From Flavobacteriales bacterium UBA5081 (lineage in GTDB: Bacteria; Bacteroidota; Bacteroidia; Flavobacteriales_E; Vicingaceae), in NCBI GenBank assembly GCA_002415785.1, contig DIAJ01000014.1:8258-72257 (forward strand): a stretch of DNA of 64,000 nucleotides, in the 5' to 3' direction. Position 1 is the stretch's first letter; each line of letters starts with the position of its first letter. A program made the translations under genes and the position numbers. A model generated the notes under the pieces. The model saw nothing but the letters and a program-made list of their open reading frames with translations. It did not search any database and was not told the DNA's origin. This document shows positions 25,850-35,732 of the stretch, piece after piece.

Positions 25850-25882
25850 TTTGTTATATTTTTTATTAATTGTATATCTTTA
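25850..25882 (+). promoter_or_regulatory. Bacteroidota-type promoter of the TonB receptor / T9SS cargo / PorV operon
   Basis: TTTG at 25850-25853 and TATCTTTA at 25875-25882 (one mismatch to TAnnTTTG) are 21 bases apart. The receptor ATG is 46 bases downstream of the -7 box. Confidence 0.6.
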
Positions 25883-25928
25883 CGCTCCTGTAGTTTTTAC
25901 AACGATACGATAACATAAAACATCAATT

Positions 25929-28900
25929 ATGCTTAGAAAGTTACTGTTTACGCTAACATTAGCGTTAGGTTGTGTTATGACAATTTCTGCCCAAGTGGGG
26001 CAAGGTTCCATCATGGGAAAGGTGTTGGATGGCGAATCCGGTGAGCCTGTTCCATTTGCCAACGTTACTTTATTAGACGATGGAGAGCAAGTGTTAGGAA
26101 CCACCACTGATTTTGATGGTAAATATACCTTGAAACCAATTCCTTCAGGAACTTATGATGTCCAAGTTTCTTATGTAGGTTATCAAACCAAAAGGGTGAC
26201 AGGTGTTTCTGTTAGTTCAGATCAAATCACTAACCAAGACTTTAAGATTTCTCAAGGAGTGGATATTAAGACAGTAGAAATTATTGAATATACCAAGCCA
26301 TTGTTTGAAAAGGATAATACGACTACCGGTGAAACGAAGACCAGAGAAGAGATTCAGCGAATGGCTGTACGTTCAGCAACTGATATTGCCAAAACTGCCG
26401 GTAATGGTGTGGTTTCTCGTGATGATGGTACAGGTGATATGAACATGAGAGGTGGACGTTCAGGCAATAACGTAACTTTTATTGACGGGATTAAAGTAAT
26501 TGGTTCTTCAAGTTTGCCTAAATCAGCAATTGAAGAGGTGTCAGTAAAAACAGGTGGACTTTCTGCTCAATATGGTGACGTTACCGGTGGTGTAACTACA
26601 ATTACTACTCGTGGTGGATTTAAAGAGTACTTTGGTAGTGCTGAAATTTTAACTTCAGGTTTCAAAGCAGGTGAAGGAAATGTAGTTGGATTGGATAATT
26701 TTGGCTATAACTTGTTTGGGTTTAGCTTAGGTGGTCCAATTTTAACGAAAAAAGACGAAGATGGAAACGTTAAAGATTCTCCTTTGAGCTTTTTGCTTAC
26801 AGGTGAATACAGAAATATTTTGAACCCCCGTCCTTCAGCTGTCCAATTGTACAAGCCAAGAGATGAGGTTGAAGCTGAAATACATAGGGATCCATTAATT
26901 ACTGATGGGGCAAATCCGGGAGTATTTAAAAAAGCTGAATTTTTAAGAAGGGATGATTTTGAAGAAATTGACTACCAGAGAAATGTAGCAAGTGAAACAT
27001 TTGTTGTAAATGGTAAGTTCGATATAAAAATTAATGACTTGAGTTTTATGTCGGTTGGTGGAACTTTTAATACCACCGAAGGGAATAGTGATGTTAGAAG
27101 TAATCAAGGTGCATTTCAGTTGTATAACTATATGAATAATCCTTATTCTAAGTCAACTGATTATCGTGCTTTTGCAAGATATACACAGCGTTTTGCCAAT
27201 TCGGAGGATGAGGATGATAAATCTTTAGTAAAGAATGCCTATTTCTCTGTTCAAGCTGACTTCTCTAAGCGTTCTACTGAGCAAGGTGATGAGCGTTTCA
27301 TGGATGAAGTATTTAAGTATGGATATGTAGGAAAGTTTGATGCGGTTACCGAACTTTCTTATGCCTTTGACAACAACAATGGCAAGGGAACTTATTTAGA
27401 GCGAGATGACCAATATTATATCGGATACTTTTTGACAGCATTTAATAGCCCTCAAGCTTATGAATATACTCCGGGTACATTAAATCCATTGTTGGCAAAT
27501 TATACTTCTAGTTTTTACAAATATGAAGATCAGTTCCCTGCATTTTATACGACCAGAGAAAATGTTGAAGGATTTGGTGGTTTAGTAAATGGTAGTTCAA
27601 TTAATAATAATATTTATAATTTGTGGAGCCATCCGGGAACGGTTTTTAACCAATATGCAAAAACTGAGAGGGATCAATATCGTTTAAGTGGTAGAGGTTC
27701 TGCCGATATTGGTGATCATGCTATTATGGTCGGGTTCGAATATGAGCAAAGAGTAGAAAGAAATTACAGCTTGAACCCACTCGGACTTTGGCAATTGGGT
27801 AGAGGTGCTGTAAACTCTCATATTGAGCAAATAGATTCTACAAATTATACAATTGAGTACCGTCAATCATTGCCAACAATTACTTTCGAAAGAAATAATG
27901 CTGAAGGTGCTAGAAGAATGTTTGCTTATAATATGAGAAATGCCTTAGGCTTAGACCCAACCGGAACAGACTTTATTGATTTTGATTCTTACGACCCGGA
28001 CTTATATAAAATAGAGTATTTTGAGGCAGAGCAGTTAATTAATCCTTCTAACAATGTTAATTTAACATATAGAGGATATGACTACTTAGGTAACAAGTTA
28101 ACAGGAACTCCATCATTGAATGACTTCTTTAATGAGTCAGTAAATGTAGGCGGTAATGAATACAAAACTCGTCCGATTGCTGCTTACCAACCGATTTATA
28201 TTGCCGGTTTTATTGAAGACAAATTTGCCTTTGATGATTTAATCTTCCGTTTAGGGTTGCGTTTAGATCGCTTTGATGCTAACCAGCCTGTACTAAAAGA
28301 CCAATTCTCTTTCTTGCCAACTCGTAATGCTGGATTCGCAAGAAGTGAAGGAGCTGAAATTCCTTCAAATATTGGCGATGATTACGTTGTTTATGTTGCT
28401 GATATTGAAAATCCTTCTGCTGAAAATATTACCGGTTATCGTGATCCGGAAACAAACACTTTCTATAACGCCAGTGGTGCTGAATTAAATGACCCATCGG
28501 CCTTGCAAGCAGGAAGTTCAATTGCTCCATGGTTGCAAGATCCTACAAAAAGAAGCTTAACCCAAGATATGGATGAAAGTTCATTTGAAGATTATGAGCC
28601 GCAGTATACTTTAATGCCTCGTATTTCATTCTCTTTCCCGATTTCTGATGAAGCAACTTTTTATGCAAACTACGATATCTTAACTCAACGACCTACAGGA
28701 AATATTGCATTAGACCCAATTGATATTATCTATTTGCAAAACCACAATAGAATCTTAACAAACCCTGAGTTAAAGCCAACAAAAACCATTAGTTATGAGT
28801 TAGGTTTTAAGCAAAAACTAACTAATTCTTCTGCACTTTCACTTTCCACTTTCTATAGAGAGCAGAGAGACGAAATACAAGTAGTAAGAAGAGTAGGAGC

Positions 28901-29696
28901 TTTCCCTGAAGATTATTTGACTTACAGTAACCAGGATTTTGGAACAGTTAAAGGGTTTTCAGTGAACTATGATTTACGAAGAGTGAAGAATATCATGCTA
29001 AGAATCAACTATACCATTCAATTTGCTGAGGGTACAGGTTCAGGTTCTTTGAGCTCTTTAAATTTAGTAAATTCAGGACAGCCAAACCTGAGGACTATTT
29101 TTCCTTATAGCTTTGATCAGAGACACCAAATTACGGCAACTATGGATTACCGCTATGGTAGAGGTAACCGTTACAATGGACCTAAAATTAATGGAAAAAA
29201 TATCTTAGAGGATGCAGGTCTTAATATACAATTTATTGCCGGATCAGGTACACCATACACTGCAAGACAAAGAGCAAACAATAGCGAAAACATAGGTGGT
29301 GGACAGTTCAGAGCTCCGGTAGTAGGTGATGTGAATGGGTCTCGATTACCATGGACAATGAGAATGAATGCACGTGTCGATAAAAACTTCATTTTGAAAT
29401 GGGGTGATGATACAGAAGCAAATCAAGAAATGTGGAAAAATGGGAAGAAAACATCTGTTTTGAATGTATACTTACAAATATTGAATGTGCTTGATCGTCA
29501 AAATGTTCAGTCTGTTTATGCTTACACAGGAAACGCAGATGATGATGGTTACTTAACGTCAGCCCAATTCCAAGATCAAATCAGACAACAAATTGATGAG
29601 GCTTCTTTCAGAGATCAATATTCAATAAGATTACAGAATATGTATAACTACGAACTGCCTCGTAGAATCAGATTAGGTTTACAACTAAACTTTTAA
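25929..29696 (+). CDS. Large TonB-dependent receptor with carboxypeptidase-regulatory-like domain
   Basis: A 1255-residue outer-membrane receptor, much larger than the thiamine receptor at 18-20 kb. Order: signal peptide (MLRKLLFTLTLALG, ending ISAQ at about residue 22), a carboxypeptidase-regulatory-like sandwich (about 27-115; GKVLDGESGEPVPFANV, then FDGKYTLKPIPSG), a TonB-box-like VEIIEY near 118-123, a plug domain with MRGGRSGNNVTFIDGIKV and QYGDVTGGVTTITTRGG, then a long barrel ending LGLQLNF. First gene of a three-gene unit with a giant T9SS cargo (24-base gap) and a PorV-family protein. The substrate is unknown; no SusD partner is present, so a Sus-type glycan system is unlikely. Size and layout recall Oar-like receptors. 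Confidence 0.85.
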   Translation: MLRKLLFTLTLALGCVMTISAQVGQGSIMGKVLDGESGEPVPFANVTLLDDGEQVLGTTTDFDGKYTLKPIPSGTYDVQVSYVGYQTKRVTGVSVSSDQITNQDFKISQGVDIKTVEIIEYTKPLFEKDNTTTGETKTREEIQRMAVRSATDIAKTAGNGVVSRDDGTGDMNMRGGRSGNNVTFIDGIKVIGSSSLPKSAIEEVSVKTGGLSAQYGDVTGGVTTITTRGGFKEYFGSAEILTSGFKAGEGNVVGLDNFGYNLFGFSLGGPILTKKDEDGNVKDSPLSFLLTGEYRNILNPRPSAVQLYKPRDEVEAEIHRDPLITDGANPGVFKKAEFLRRDDFEEIDYQRNVASETFVVNGKFDIKINDLSFMSVGGTFNTTEGNSDVRSNQGAFQLYNYMNNPYSKSTDYRAFARYTQRFANSEDEDDKSLVKNAYFSVQADFSKRSTEQGDERFMDEVFKYGYVGKFDAVTELSYAFDNNNGKGTYLERDDQYYIGYFLTAFNSPQAYEYTPGTLNPLLANYTSSFYKYEDQFPAFYTTRENVEGFGGLVNGSSINNNIYNLWSHPGTVFNQYAKTERDQYRLSGRGSADIGDHAIMVGFEYEQRVERNYSLNPLGLWQLGRGAVNSHIEQIDSTNYTIEYRQSLPTITFERNNAEGARRMFAYNMRNALGLDPTGTDFIDFDSYDPDLYKIEYFEAEQLINPSNNVNLTYRGYDYLGNKLTGTPSLNDFFNESVNVGGNEYKTRPIAAYQPIYIAGFIEDKFAFDDLIFRLGLRLDRFDANQPVLKDQFSFLPTRNAGFARSEGAEIPSNIGDDYVVYVADIENPSAENITGYRDPETNTFYNASGAELNDPSALQAGSSIAPWLQDPTKRSLTQDMDESSFEDYEPQYTLMPRISFSFPISDEATFYANYDILTQRPTGNIALDPIDIIYLQNHNRILTNPELKPTKTISYELGFKQKLTNSSALSLSTFYREQRDEIQVVRRVGAFPEDYLTYSNQDFGTVKGFSVNYDLRRVKNIMLRINYTIQFAEGTGSGSLSSLNLVNSGQPNLRTIFPYSFDQRHQITATMDYRYGRGNRYNGPKINGKNILEDAGLNIQFIAGSGTPYTARQRANNSENIGGGQFRAPVVGDVNGSRLPWTMRMNARVDKNFILKWGDDTEANQEMWKNGKKTSVLNVYLQILNVLDRQNVQSVYAYTGNADDDGYLTSAQFQDQIRQQIDEASFRDQYSIRLQNMYNYELPRRIRLGLQLNF

Positions 29697-29720
29697 TTAA
29701 GGACAATAACATATCTAGAT

Positions 29721-32700
29721 ATGAAAATTAAAAGCAAATTATTATTATCAGCATTTGTACTAAGTGGAATATTTCTTGTTTCTGCAAGAGGACCTGAGGC
29801 AAAGAAGGATCCTAAAAAGGAAACTGAAGTTAGACCCTCTTTAGCTGCAGGCTGCTCTCCGGCAATTAGAATAACTTACTTAGAATTTAATAATGTAAGA
29901 ACAAGAATTGAAACCGGTGGTTTATGGTGGCAAGATAGAGCTAATGGTAGAGCGGATTACGAAGTTCCTAAAGGTTCAAATTCTTATGCTTTATACGCAG
30001 GTGGACTTTGGCTAGCAGGAACGGATGTAAACGGTCAATTGAAAGCTGCTGTTAGTAAATTCGGACAAGGTGTAGATTATTGGGCAGGTCCATTAGATAC
30101 AACTGGTACAGCAGAAATTGACGATGTTACTTGTAGTAGCTGGGATCGATTTTTTGAAATAAGTAAAGCTGAAGTTTTGGAGTTTGTTTTGTGGAATCAA
30201 GCAAAACAAGAAGGGACAGCAGCAGAAGATTTTCCCGATTATCAAGTTCCACAGTCGATTATTGAGTGGCCGGGTAATGGTGATCAAAGTAAAGAGCAAG
30301 CAAATAAGTTAGCTCCTTATGTTGATGTGGATAGAGATGGAAGATATGATTATTTAAGTGGGGATTATCCATTTTACGATTTAGGTCCCGGTTTTAACAC
30401 TTTTGTTGATCCAACATTGTTGACTGAAGCCGGTGCGGTAGATTGTAGAGCACCAAGAATTGACAGAAGCGAAAGCTCAAAAAGACCGTTGTTTGGAGAC
30501 AAAACTTACTGGTGGATTTTTAATGATAAAGGAAACTTACATACAGAGTCTAATGCCCCTTCAATTGGGATGGAGATTCATGGTCAGGCATTTGCATTTG
30601 CTACGAATGATGAGGTGAACGACATGACTTTTTACAACTTTGAGTTAATTAACCGTTCGACTTTTACCTTGACAGATACTTATTTTGCTAGTTATGTAGA
30701 CCCTGACTTAGGAGACCCTCAAGATGACTATGTTGGTTGTGATGTGGAAAGAGGTTTTGGTTTTTGTTATAATGGAGATGATTTAGATGAAGATTTTCAA
30801 GGGCAGACAGGATATGGATCTACTCCGGCTGTAATTGGAATTGATTTCTTTGAAGGACCTTATCAAGATGCAGATGGTATCGATAATGAAGTAGGTATCG
30901 GACCGGGAGAAGCCTTAAATGGGTTAGGATACGGTGATTCAATTGTAGATAATGAGCGTTTTGGTATGAGAAGGTTCGTTTATTACAACATTGGCCCAGG
31001 TAATAATGGCGACCCACAATTAGCTATTCATTATTATAACTATATGAGAGGTATTTGGCAGAATGGACAACGTATGCGCCATGGTGGTGATGGATTTAAT
31101 TCAAATGATGTGGAGGATATTCCTACAGCCTTTATGTTTCCGGGAACTTCAGATCCTCAACATTGGGGAACTACTGATGAGAATGGAGTAACTCAAGTTC
31201 CAGCGAATTCAAACTGGACAGAGAGTAGACCTGCACCCGGCGGTGGAACACCAAATCAACCAGGTGATCGCCGTTTCTTGCAATCTGCAGGGCCTTTTAC
31301 CCTTGAGCCGGGTAATGTTAATGACATTACTGTTGGAGTTGTTTTTGCTCAAGCGGAATCAGGCGGTAGAGACGCTTCTTTTGCCAAGTCGATTACCGCT
31401 GATGATAGAGCGCAAGCATTGTTTGATAACTGTTTCCAAGTATTGAACGGACCTGATGCTCCTGAATTAACTATTCAAGAACTAGATCAAGAGTTAATTT
31501 TTTATATTTCTAATCCTGAAATTTCAAATAATTATCGTGAGGAATATGAAGAGGAAGATCCTAATATTATTACGCCTGATAATGTTTTAGCTGAAGGCAT
31601 TACTTATGATAATAAATACAGATTTCAAGGGTATCAAGTATTTCAATTGAAATCTTCAGATGTAAATGTGAATCAGGTAGGAGATATTTCTTTAGCTAGA
31701 CCTGTTTTTCAATGTGATATTAGTGATGGTGTTACTACAATAACAAACTTCGAATTTGATGAAGGCTTGCAGGCTAGTAGACCTTCTGTAAAAGTAGTTG
31801 GCGAGAATGAAGGAATTTCTCATACTTTTAGAGTCACTCAAGATCAATTTGCTCAAGGTAGCTCAGGATTAGTGAATTATAAGACTTATTATTATGTGGC
31901 AATTGCTTATGCTTACAATAATTATAAGCCTTATGCTCAAGATCAAGCGCCGGATCCTGATAACGTATTAGCACCTGCTTATGATGGGCAAAAAACTCCT
32001 TACCTATCCAGTAGACAAGCTGCTGGTGGTGGTTCAATTCAAGCTGTACCGGCTATTCCTCATAGAGTAACTGCTGAGGAAAGAGGTACAGTAGTTAATT
32101 CTACTTACGGAGATTTAATTCAAATTACGCGTTTACAAGGACGTGGTAATGGGAACAATGCTCTTGAGTTGACGGATGAAACGGTTAATCGTTTAATGGA
32201 AGAGAAAACTTGGGAAGACTCAGCAGTTAATCCGGTAAGATTAGACTACAAATTAGGAAAAGGGCCTATTAATGTTAAAGTAGTTGATCCGTTAAATGTA
32301 GTAGATGGAAAATTCTATTTTAAGCTATTAGATAATGGTGAGAAAGTAGTTTCCAGACCTCAAGGGGTTAGAGATACATTTGCTATTGTAAGCGATACAG
32401 CCAAATGGATGATTTGGAAAGAAGGTACACAGGATACTATATATTCTGAATATGCTATAAACACTAGAAATGAACAATTACTTTTCGATCCAAACTGGGG
32501 GCTTTCAGTTTTAGTTGAACAAGGAGAATTACCCGGAAGAAGACCCTTAAGAGGAAACGGATCTTTGGGTGCGACAATTACCTATGATGACCCATCTCAA
32601 CCATGGTTTGGAGGTATTAATGATGAGGATGGACTAAATCCTTACAACTGGATAGCATCAGGTGAAAACTACAAAGGTCCAGATGATGCAACGGATACAG

Positions 32701-34019
32701 AAACGGATTACAATGATAGAAGATACAATACTATTTTCGTAGATCCAAAAGAAGACTATGAAGGCTTATTGGGTGGAATTGTAGCTCCATATCAATTAGT
32801 ACACTATCATGTAGATACTAAAACTCAACCAATTAATCGTTTGGGTTATGATCAAAATACGCAGCAATATTCAAGTTTGAATTATTTAAACTCAACACTT
32901 GTTGTTTTAACTAAAGATAAGTCTAAGTGGACCAGAAGTCCTGTTTTTGAAATGCAGGAGGATCCTATTAAATCTGCCAATGGGGATGATAAGTTTGACT
33001 TACGTTCAGCTCCATCAGTAGATAAGAATGGTGTCCCTTTTGATACTACCGGCTTAAATATTACTGCAGATAGCCCTTATGATACTTTGAGAAAGTACGC
33101 TTCTTCAAACCCTGAGGATGCAAACTATACAGATCCATTTGGAATGGGATGGTTCCCGGGTTATGCTATTAATATTGAAACCGGGGAGCGATTAAATATT
33201 GCTTTTGGTGAAGATTCTTGGCTAGGAGGTGAAAATGGAGACGATATGATGTGGAATCCAACTGACAAAGAATTTAGCGGGGCTAATGCAGAGCTAGTTT
33301 GGGGAGGTAAACATCCGATTTACATTTTTAGAAAAACACTTTTAGATGTTGAAACTTCTAAAGAGTTAAGTTTTGTTTTCCAAGGAACAAATTATGGTGA
33401 TGCTATGCCCGTATACGATGGGGCAAAAGCCATGATGAGAATGCTGAGAATTAGCTTGGGAACTACGGCTCTTTATCCTAATGTTTGGGATGCATGTAGT
33501 TGGGTGTTTATGCCAATGCTAAATCCGGGTCAAGAATTGTTGGCAACAGATGTTAGAATTAATCTGAATGTAACCCGTCCTTACAATTCAAAGAAGACAG
33601 AATTAGATGATGAGTCCTTAGAAAATGATGGTCGTCCGGTTTATGCTTTCGAAACCAAGGGTGTAGCTGTTCAGAAAAATAGGACAGATGTATTAAGTGA
33701 TGCATTAGATGAAATCAATGTTGTACCTAACCCTTATTATGCGGTTTCACAATATGAAGCTACTGCATTAGAGAACCTTGTTAAGATTACCAACTTGCCT
33801 GCTCAATGTAAGATTAGAATTTACAATATGTCAGGTACATTGATTAGAGAATTTAACAAGTCAGATCCGGCTAACTTTCTTAATTGGGATTTAAGCAACC
33901 AAGTAGGAATTCCAATTTCGAGTGGAGTTTATATAATACACGTTGAAGTTCCCGGTGTTGGTGAAAAAATCTTGAAATGGTTTGGTGTAATGAGACCAGT
34001 TGATTTAAATAACTTCTAA
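29721..34019 (+). CDS. Giant T9SS cargo protein of unknown function, paired with TonB receptor and PorV-like protein
   Basis: A 1432-residue secreted protein. It begins with a signal peptide (MKIKSKLLLSAFVLSGIFLV, cleavage near residue 23) and ends with a sorting-type domain of about 95 residues (VVPNPYYA, KIRIYNMSGTLIREF, SSGVYIIHVEV, then an extra tail KWFGVMRPVDLNNF). Between them I recognise no named domain. The region is rich in Trp, Gly and Asp, has a calcium-loop-like DVDRDGRYDY near residue 202, and lacks obvious tandem repeats, so it looks like a large globular beta-rich protein rather than an adhesin. The sorting domain is slightly atypical in having residues after the final strand. 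Its place between a TonB receptor and a PorV paralogue suggests it works with both at the surface. Confidence 0.8.
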   Translation: MKIKSKLLLSAFVLSGIFLVSARGPEAKKDPKKETEVRPSLAAGCSPAIRITYLEFNNVRTRIETGGLWWQDRANGRADYEVPKGSNSYALYAGGLWLAGTDVNGQLKAAVSKFGQGVDYWAGPLDTTGTAEIDDVTCSSWDRFFEISKAEVLEFVLWNQAKQEGTAAEDFPDYQVPQSIIEWPGNGDQSKEQANKLAPYVDVDRDGRYDYLSGDYPFYDLGPGFNTFVDPTLLTEAGAVDCRAPRIDRSESSKRPLFGDKTYWWIFNDKGNLHTESNAPSIGMEIHGQAFAFATNDEVNDMTFYNFELINRSTFTLTDTYFASYVDPDLGDPQDDYVGCDVERGFGFCYNGDDLDEDFQGQTGYGSTPAVIGIDFFEGPYQDADGIDNEVGIGPGEALNGLGYGDSIVDNERFGMRRFVYYNIGPGNNGDPQLAIHYYNYMRGIWQNGQRMRHGGDGFNSNDVEDIPTAFMFPGTSDPQHWGTTDENGVTQVPANSNWTESRPAPGGGTPNQPGDRRFLQSAGPFTLEPGNVNDITVGVVFAQAESGGRDASFAKSITADDRAQALFDNCFQVLNGPDAPELTIQELDQELIFYISNPEISNNYREEYEEEDPNIITPDNVLAEGITYDNKYRFQGYQVFQLKSSDVNVNQVGDISLARPVFQCDISDGVTTITNFEFDEGLQASRPSVKVVGENEGISHTFRVTQDQFAQGSSGLVNYKTYYYVAIAYAYNNYKPYAQDQAPDPDNVLAPAYDGQKTPYLSSRQAAGGGSIQAVPAIPHRVTAEERGTVVNSTYGDLIQITRLQGRGNGNNALELTDETVNRLMEEKTWEDSAVNPVRLDYKLGKGPINVKVVDPLNVVDGKFYFKLLDNGEKVVSRPQGVRDTFAIVSDTAKWMIWKEGTQDTIYSEYAINTRNEQLLFDPNWGLSVLVEQGELPGRRPLRGNGSLGATITYDDPSQPWFGGINDEDGLNPYNWIASGENYKGPDDATDTETDYNDRRYNTIFVDPKEDYEGLLGGIVAPYQLVHYHVDTKTQPINRLGYDQNTQQYSSLNYLNSTLVVLTKDKSKWTRSPVFEMQEDPIKSANGDDKFDLRSAPSVDKNGVPFDTTGLNITADSPYDTLRKYASSNPEDANYTDPFGMGWFPGYAINIETGERLNIAFGEDSWLGGENGDDMMWNPTDKEFSGANAELVWGGKHPIYIFRKTLLDVETSKELSFVFQGTNYGDAMPVYDGAKAMMRMLRISLGTTALYPNVWDACSWVFMPMLNPGQELLATDVRINLNVTRPYNSKKTELDDESLENDGRPVYAFETKGVAVQKNRTDVLSDALDEINVVPNPYYAVSQYEATALENLVKITNLPAQCKIRIYNMSGTLIREFNKSDPANFLNWDLSNQVGIPISSGVYIIHVEVPGVGEKILKWFGVMRPVDLNNF

Positions 34020-34040
34020 AACAATCGAAATTTTAGTTAT

Positions 34041-34058
34041 TGTGAGAGTTATCTCACA
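34041..34058 (+). promoter_or_regulatory. Intercistronic hairpin between the T9SS cargo and PorV-like genes
   Basis: TGTGAGA (34041-34047) and TCTCACA (34052-34058) form a perfect 7-bp stem with a 4-base loop in the 55-base gap. There is no T run after it, so it is more likely an mRNA-processing or stability element, or an operator, than a terminator. Confidence 0.4.
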
Positions 34059-34074
34059 CTAACCAAAGCACGAA

Positions 34075-35166
34075 ATGAAAACTAATATACACATGAGAAA
34101 GATACAATCACTTAGTTTAACCGCTCTCTTATTCCTTTCTACTGCTATTTTTGCAGGAAATGAGGATCGTGCAGGTGAAGCTGGTTCTTCGGAATTATTG
34201 ATTAACCCATGGGGCAGAAGTTCCGGCTGGGGAGGAGCAAACACTTCCGGAGCAACAGGTCTTGAGGCAATGAACTTAAATGTTGCCGGTCTTGCATATA
34301 CTTCAGGAACTCAAGTAGGCTATACTAATACGAGTTGGTTAGGTGGAACTGATATTTCAATAAATACAGCCGGACTTGCAACTCGAATGGGAGAAAATGG
34401 GGGTGTTTTAGGTATTAGTGTAATGTCAATGACATTTGGTGATATTGATGTTACTACTGTCGACAACCCCGATGGTGGATTAGGTACTTTTAGTCCTAAC
34501 TTCTTTAACATGGGCTTAGGTTATTCTAAAAAGTTCTCTAACACAATTAGCGGTGGAGCTGTAGTTCGTTTAGTAAACCAATCCATTTCAAATGTAAGAG
34601 CAAATGGTGTAGCCATTGATGCTGGTGTTAATTATATTACCGGGGATAGAGATCAGTTAAAGTTTGGTATTACTCTAAGAAACATTGGACCAACAATGAA
34701 ATATAGTGGTAACGGACTTTCAGAAAGATATGAAGATCCATCTACTGAAAAAGAGTTAACCATTAGTCAGCGTTCTAATGATTTTGAACTGCCTTCATTG
34801 GTTAATATTGGTTTGACATACGATTTTTACTTAGGTTTAAGTGAAGATGCTATGCCGGATGAATTATCTGAACATAGACTTACTGTAGCCGGTAACTTTA
34901 CTTCTAATTCTTTTACAAAGGATCAAATTCGATTAGGTGTAGAGTATGCCTTTAAAGAGATGTTTATGCTTCGTACAGGATACGTTTATGAATCAGATAT
35001 AACTAACGATGAAGAAGCTCAAACTGCTTCTAATGGCTTGTCTGCGGGTGCTACTATTGAAGTACCTCTAGGAAAGTCAGGAAATACTTTAGGTATAGAT
35101 TATTCATACAGAACAACTAGATATTTTGATGGTACAAACTCTATTGGGGTAGTGCTAAATTTCTAA
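34075..35166 (+). CDS. PorV/PorQ-family outer-membrane beta-barrel protein
   Basis: A 363-residue FadL-like barrel with a signal peptide (ending TAIFAG near residue 28; ATG at 34075 or 34093). Family marks are the INPWGRSSGWGGANTSGATGLEA segment (in two blocks) resembling the PorV region around the first strands, GLGYSKKFSNTISGG, and a C-terminal GIDYSYRTTRYFDGTNSIGVVLNF region ending in Phe, the outer-membrane signature. PorV receives T9SS substrates from the SprA translocon and passes them to the attachment machinery; paralogues such as PorQ and PorP have cargo-specific roles. Being last in an operon with a T9SS cargo, it is probably that cargo's dedicated shuttle or surface anchor. The core PorV gene may be elsewhere. 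Confidence 0.85.
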   Translation: MKTNIHMRKIQSLSLTALLFLSTAIFAGNEDRAGEAGSSELLINPWGRSSGWGGANTSGATGLEAMNLNVAGLAYTSGTQVGYTNTSWLGGTDISINTAGLATRMGENGGVLGISVMSMTFGDIDVTTVDNPDGGLGTFSPNFFNMGLGYSKKFSNTISGGAVVRLVNQSISNVRANGVAIDAGVNYITGDRDQLKFGITLRNIGPTMKYSGNGLSERYEDPSTEKELTISQRSNDFELPSLVNIGLTYDFYLGLSEDAMPDELSEHRLTVAGNFTSNSFTKDQIRLGVEYAFKEMFMLRTGYVYESDITNDEEAQTASNGLSAGATIEVPLGKSGNTLGIDYSYRTTRYFDGTNSIGVVLNF

Positions 35167-35182
35167 AATTAAATTATTTATA

Positions 35183-35190
35183 TATCTTTG
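35183..35190 (+). promoter_or_regulatory. Candidate -7 promoter box for greA
   Basis: TATCTTTG is an exact TAnnTTTG match 69 bases before the greA start. It lies immediately upstream of the 35192 hairpin, so if it is active the hairpin would be in the greA leader. No clear -33 element. Confidence 0.35.
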
Positions 35191-35191
35191 T

Positions 35192-35226
35192 AAAAGAGAA
35201 TCTCCATACGGAGGTTCTCTTTTTTA
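35192..35226 (+). terminator. Rho-independent terminator of the receptor/cargo/PorV operon
   Basis: AAGAGAATCTCC pairs with GGAGGTTCTCTT (one G-T) around the 4-base loop ATAC (35206-35209), followed by six or more T residues. It lies 26 bases after the PorV-like stop. Confidence 0.9.
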
Positions 35227-35258
35227 AGTTTAAGATTATACTATTAAGAAGATAAATT

Positions 35259-35732
35259 ATGGGACAGGTAAGTTATTTTACAGAAGAGGGTTTGCAAAAA
35301 CTGAAAGATGAGTTGAAGCAACTTAAAACAGTTGAACGTCCCTCAATTTCTCAGCAGATTGCAGAAGCAAGAGACAAAGGAGATTTATCAGAAAATGCTG
35401 AATATGATGCTGCAAAAGAGGCTCAGGGACTTCTAGAGATGAAGATTAGCAAATTGGAAGATCTAATTGCTAATGCCCGCGTGGTTGATGAGTCTGAGTT
35501 AGATACCTCAAAAGTGCTAATTCTTTCTAAAGTGAAAATTAAGAATGTTGCCAATGGTGCTCAAATGGAATACACCTTGGTTTCTGAAAGAGAAGCAAAT
35601 ATGAAAGAAAAGCGCATTTCAGTTGATTCTCCTATAGCAAAAGGTTTGTTGGGTAAAAAAGTTGGGGATGTTGCAGAGGTAGAGGTGCCTTCCGGAAAAA
35701 TGAAGTTTGAAATTCTTGAAATTAGCAGATAA
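35259..35732 (+). CDS. greA: Transcription elongation factor GreA
   Basis: Rescues backtracked RNA polymerase by stimulating transcript cleavage through the secondary channel. The 157-residue length is standard. The N-terminal coiled coil (about 1-75) carries the acidic tip, seen in DKGDLSENAEYDAAKE at about 44-59, and the C-terminal FKBP-like domain has SPIAKGLLGKKVGD and ends EILEI. Its stop overlaps the ATG of the HIT gene by one base (TAATG), so the two are translated as a pair. Confidence 0.98.
   Translation: MGQVSYFTEEGLQKLKDELKQLKTVERPSISQQIAEARDKGDLSENAEYDAAKEAQGLLEMKISKLEDLIANARVVDESELDTSKVLILSKVKIKNVANGAQMEYTLVSEREANMKEKRISVDSPIAKGLLGKKVGDVAEVEVPSGKMKFEILEISR

Noticed and set aside
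25929..29696. SusC of a SusCD polysaccharide-utilisation locus
   Set aside because: No SusD lipoprotein or glycoside hydrolase follows; the neighbour is a T9SS cargo and a PorV-like protein instead.
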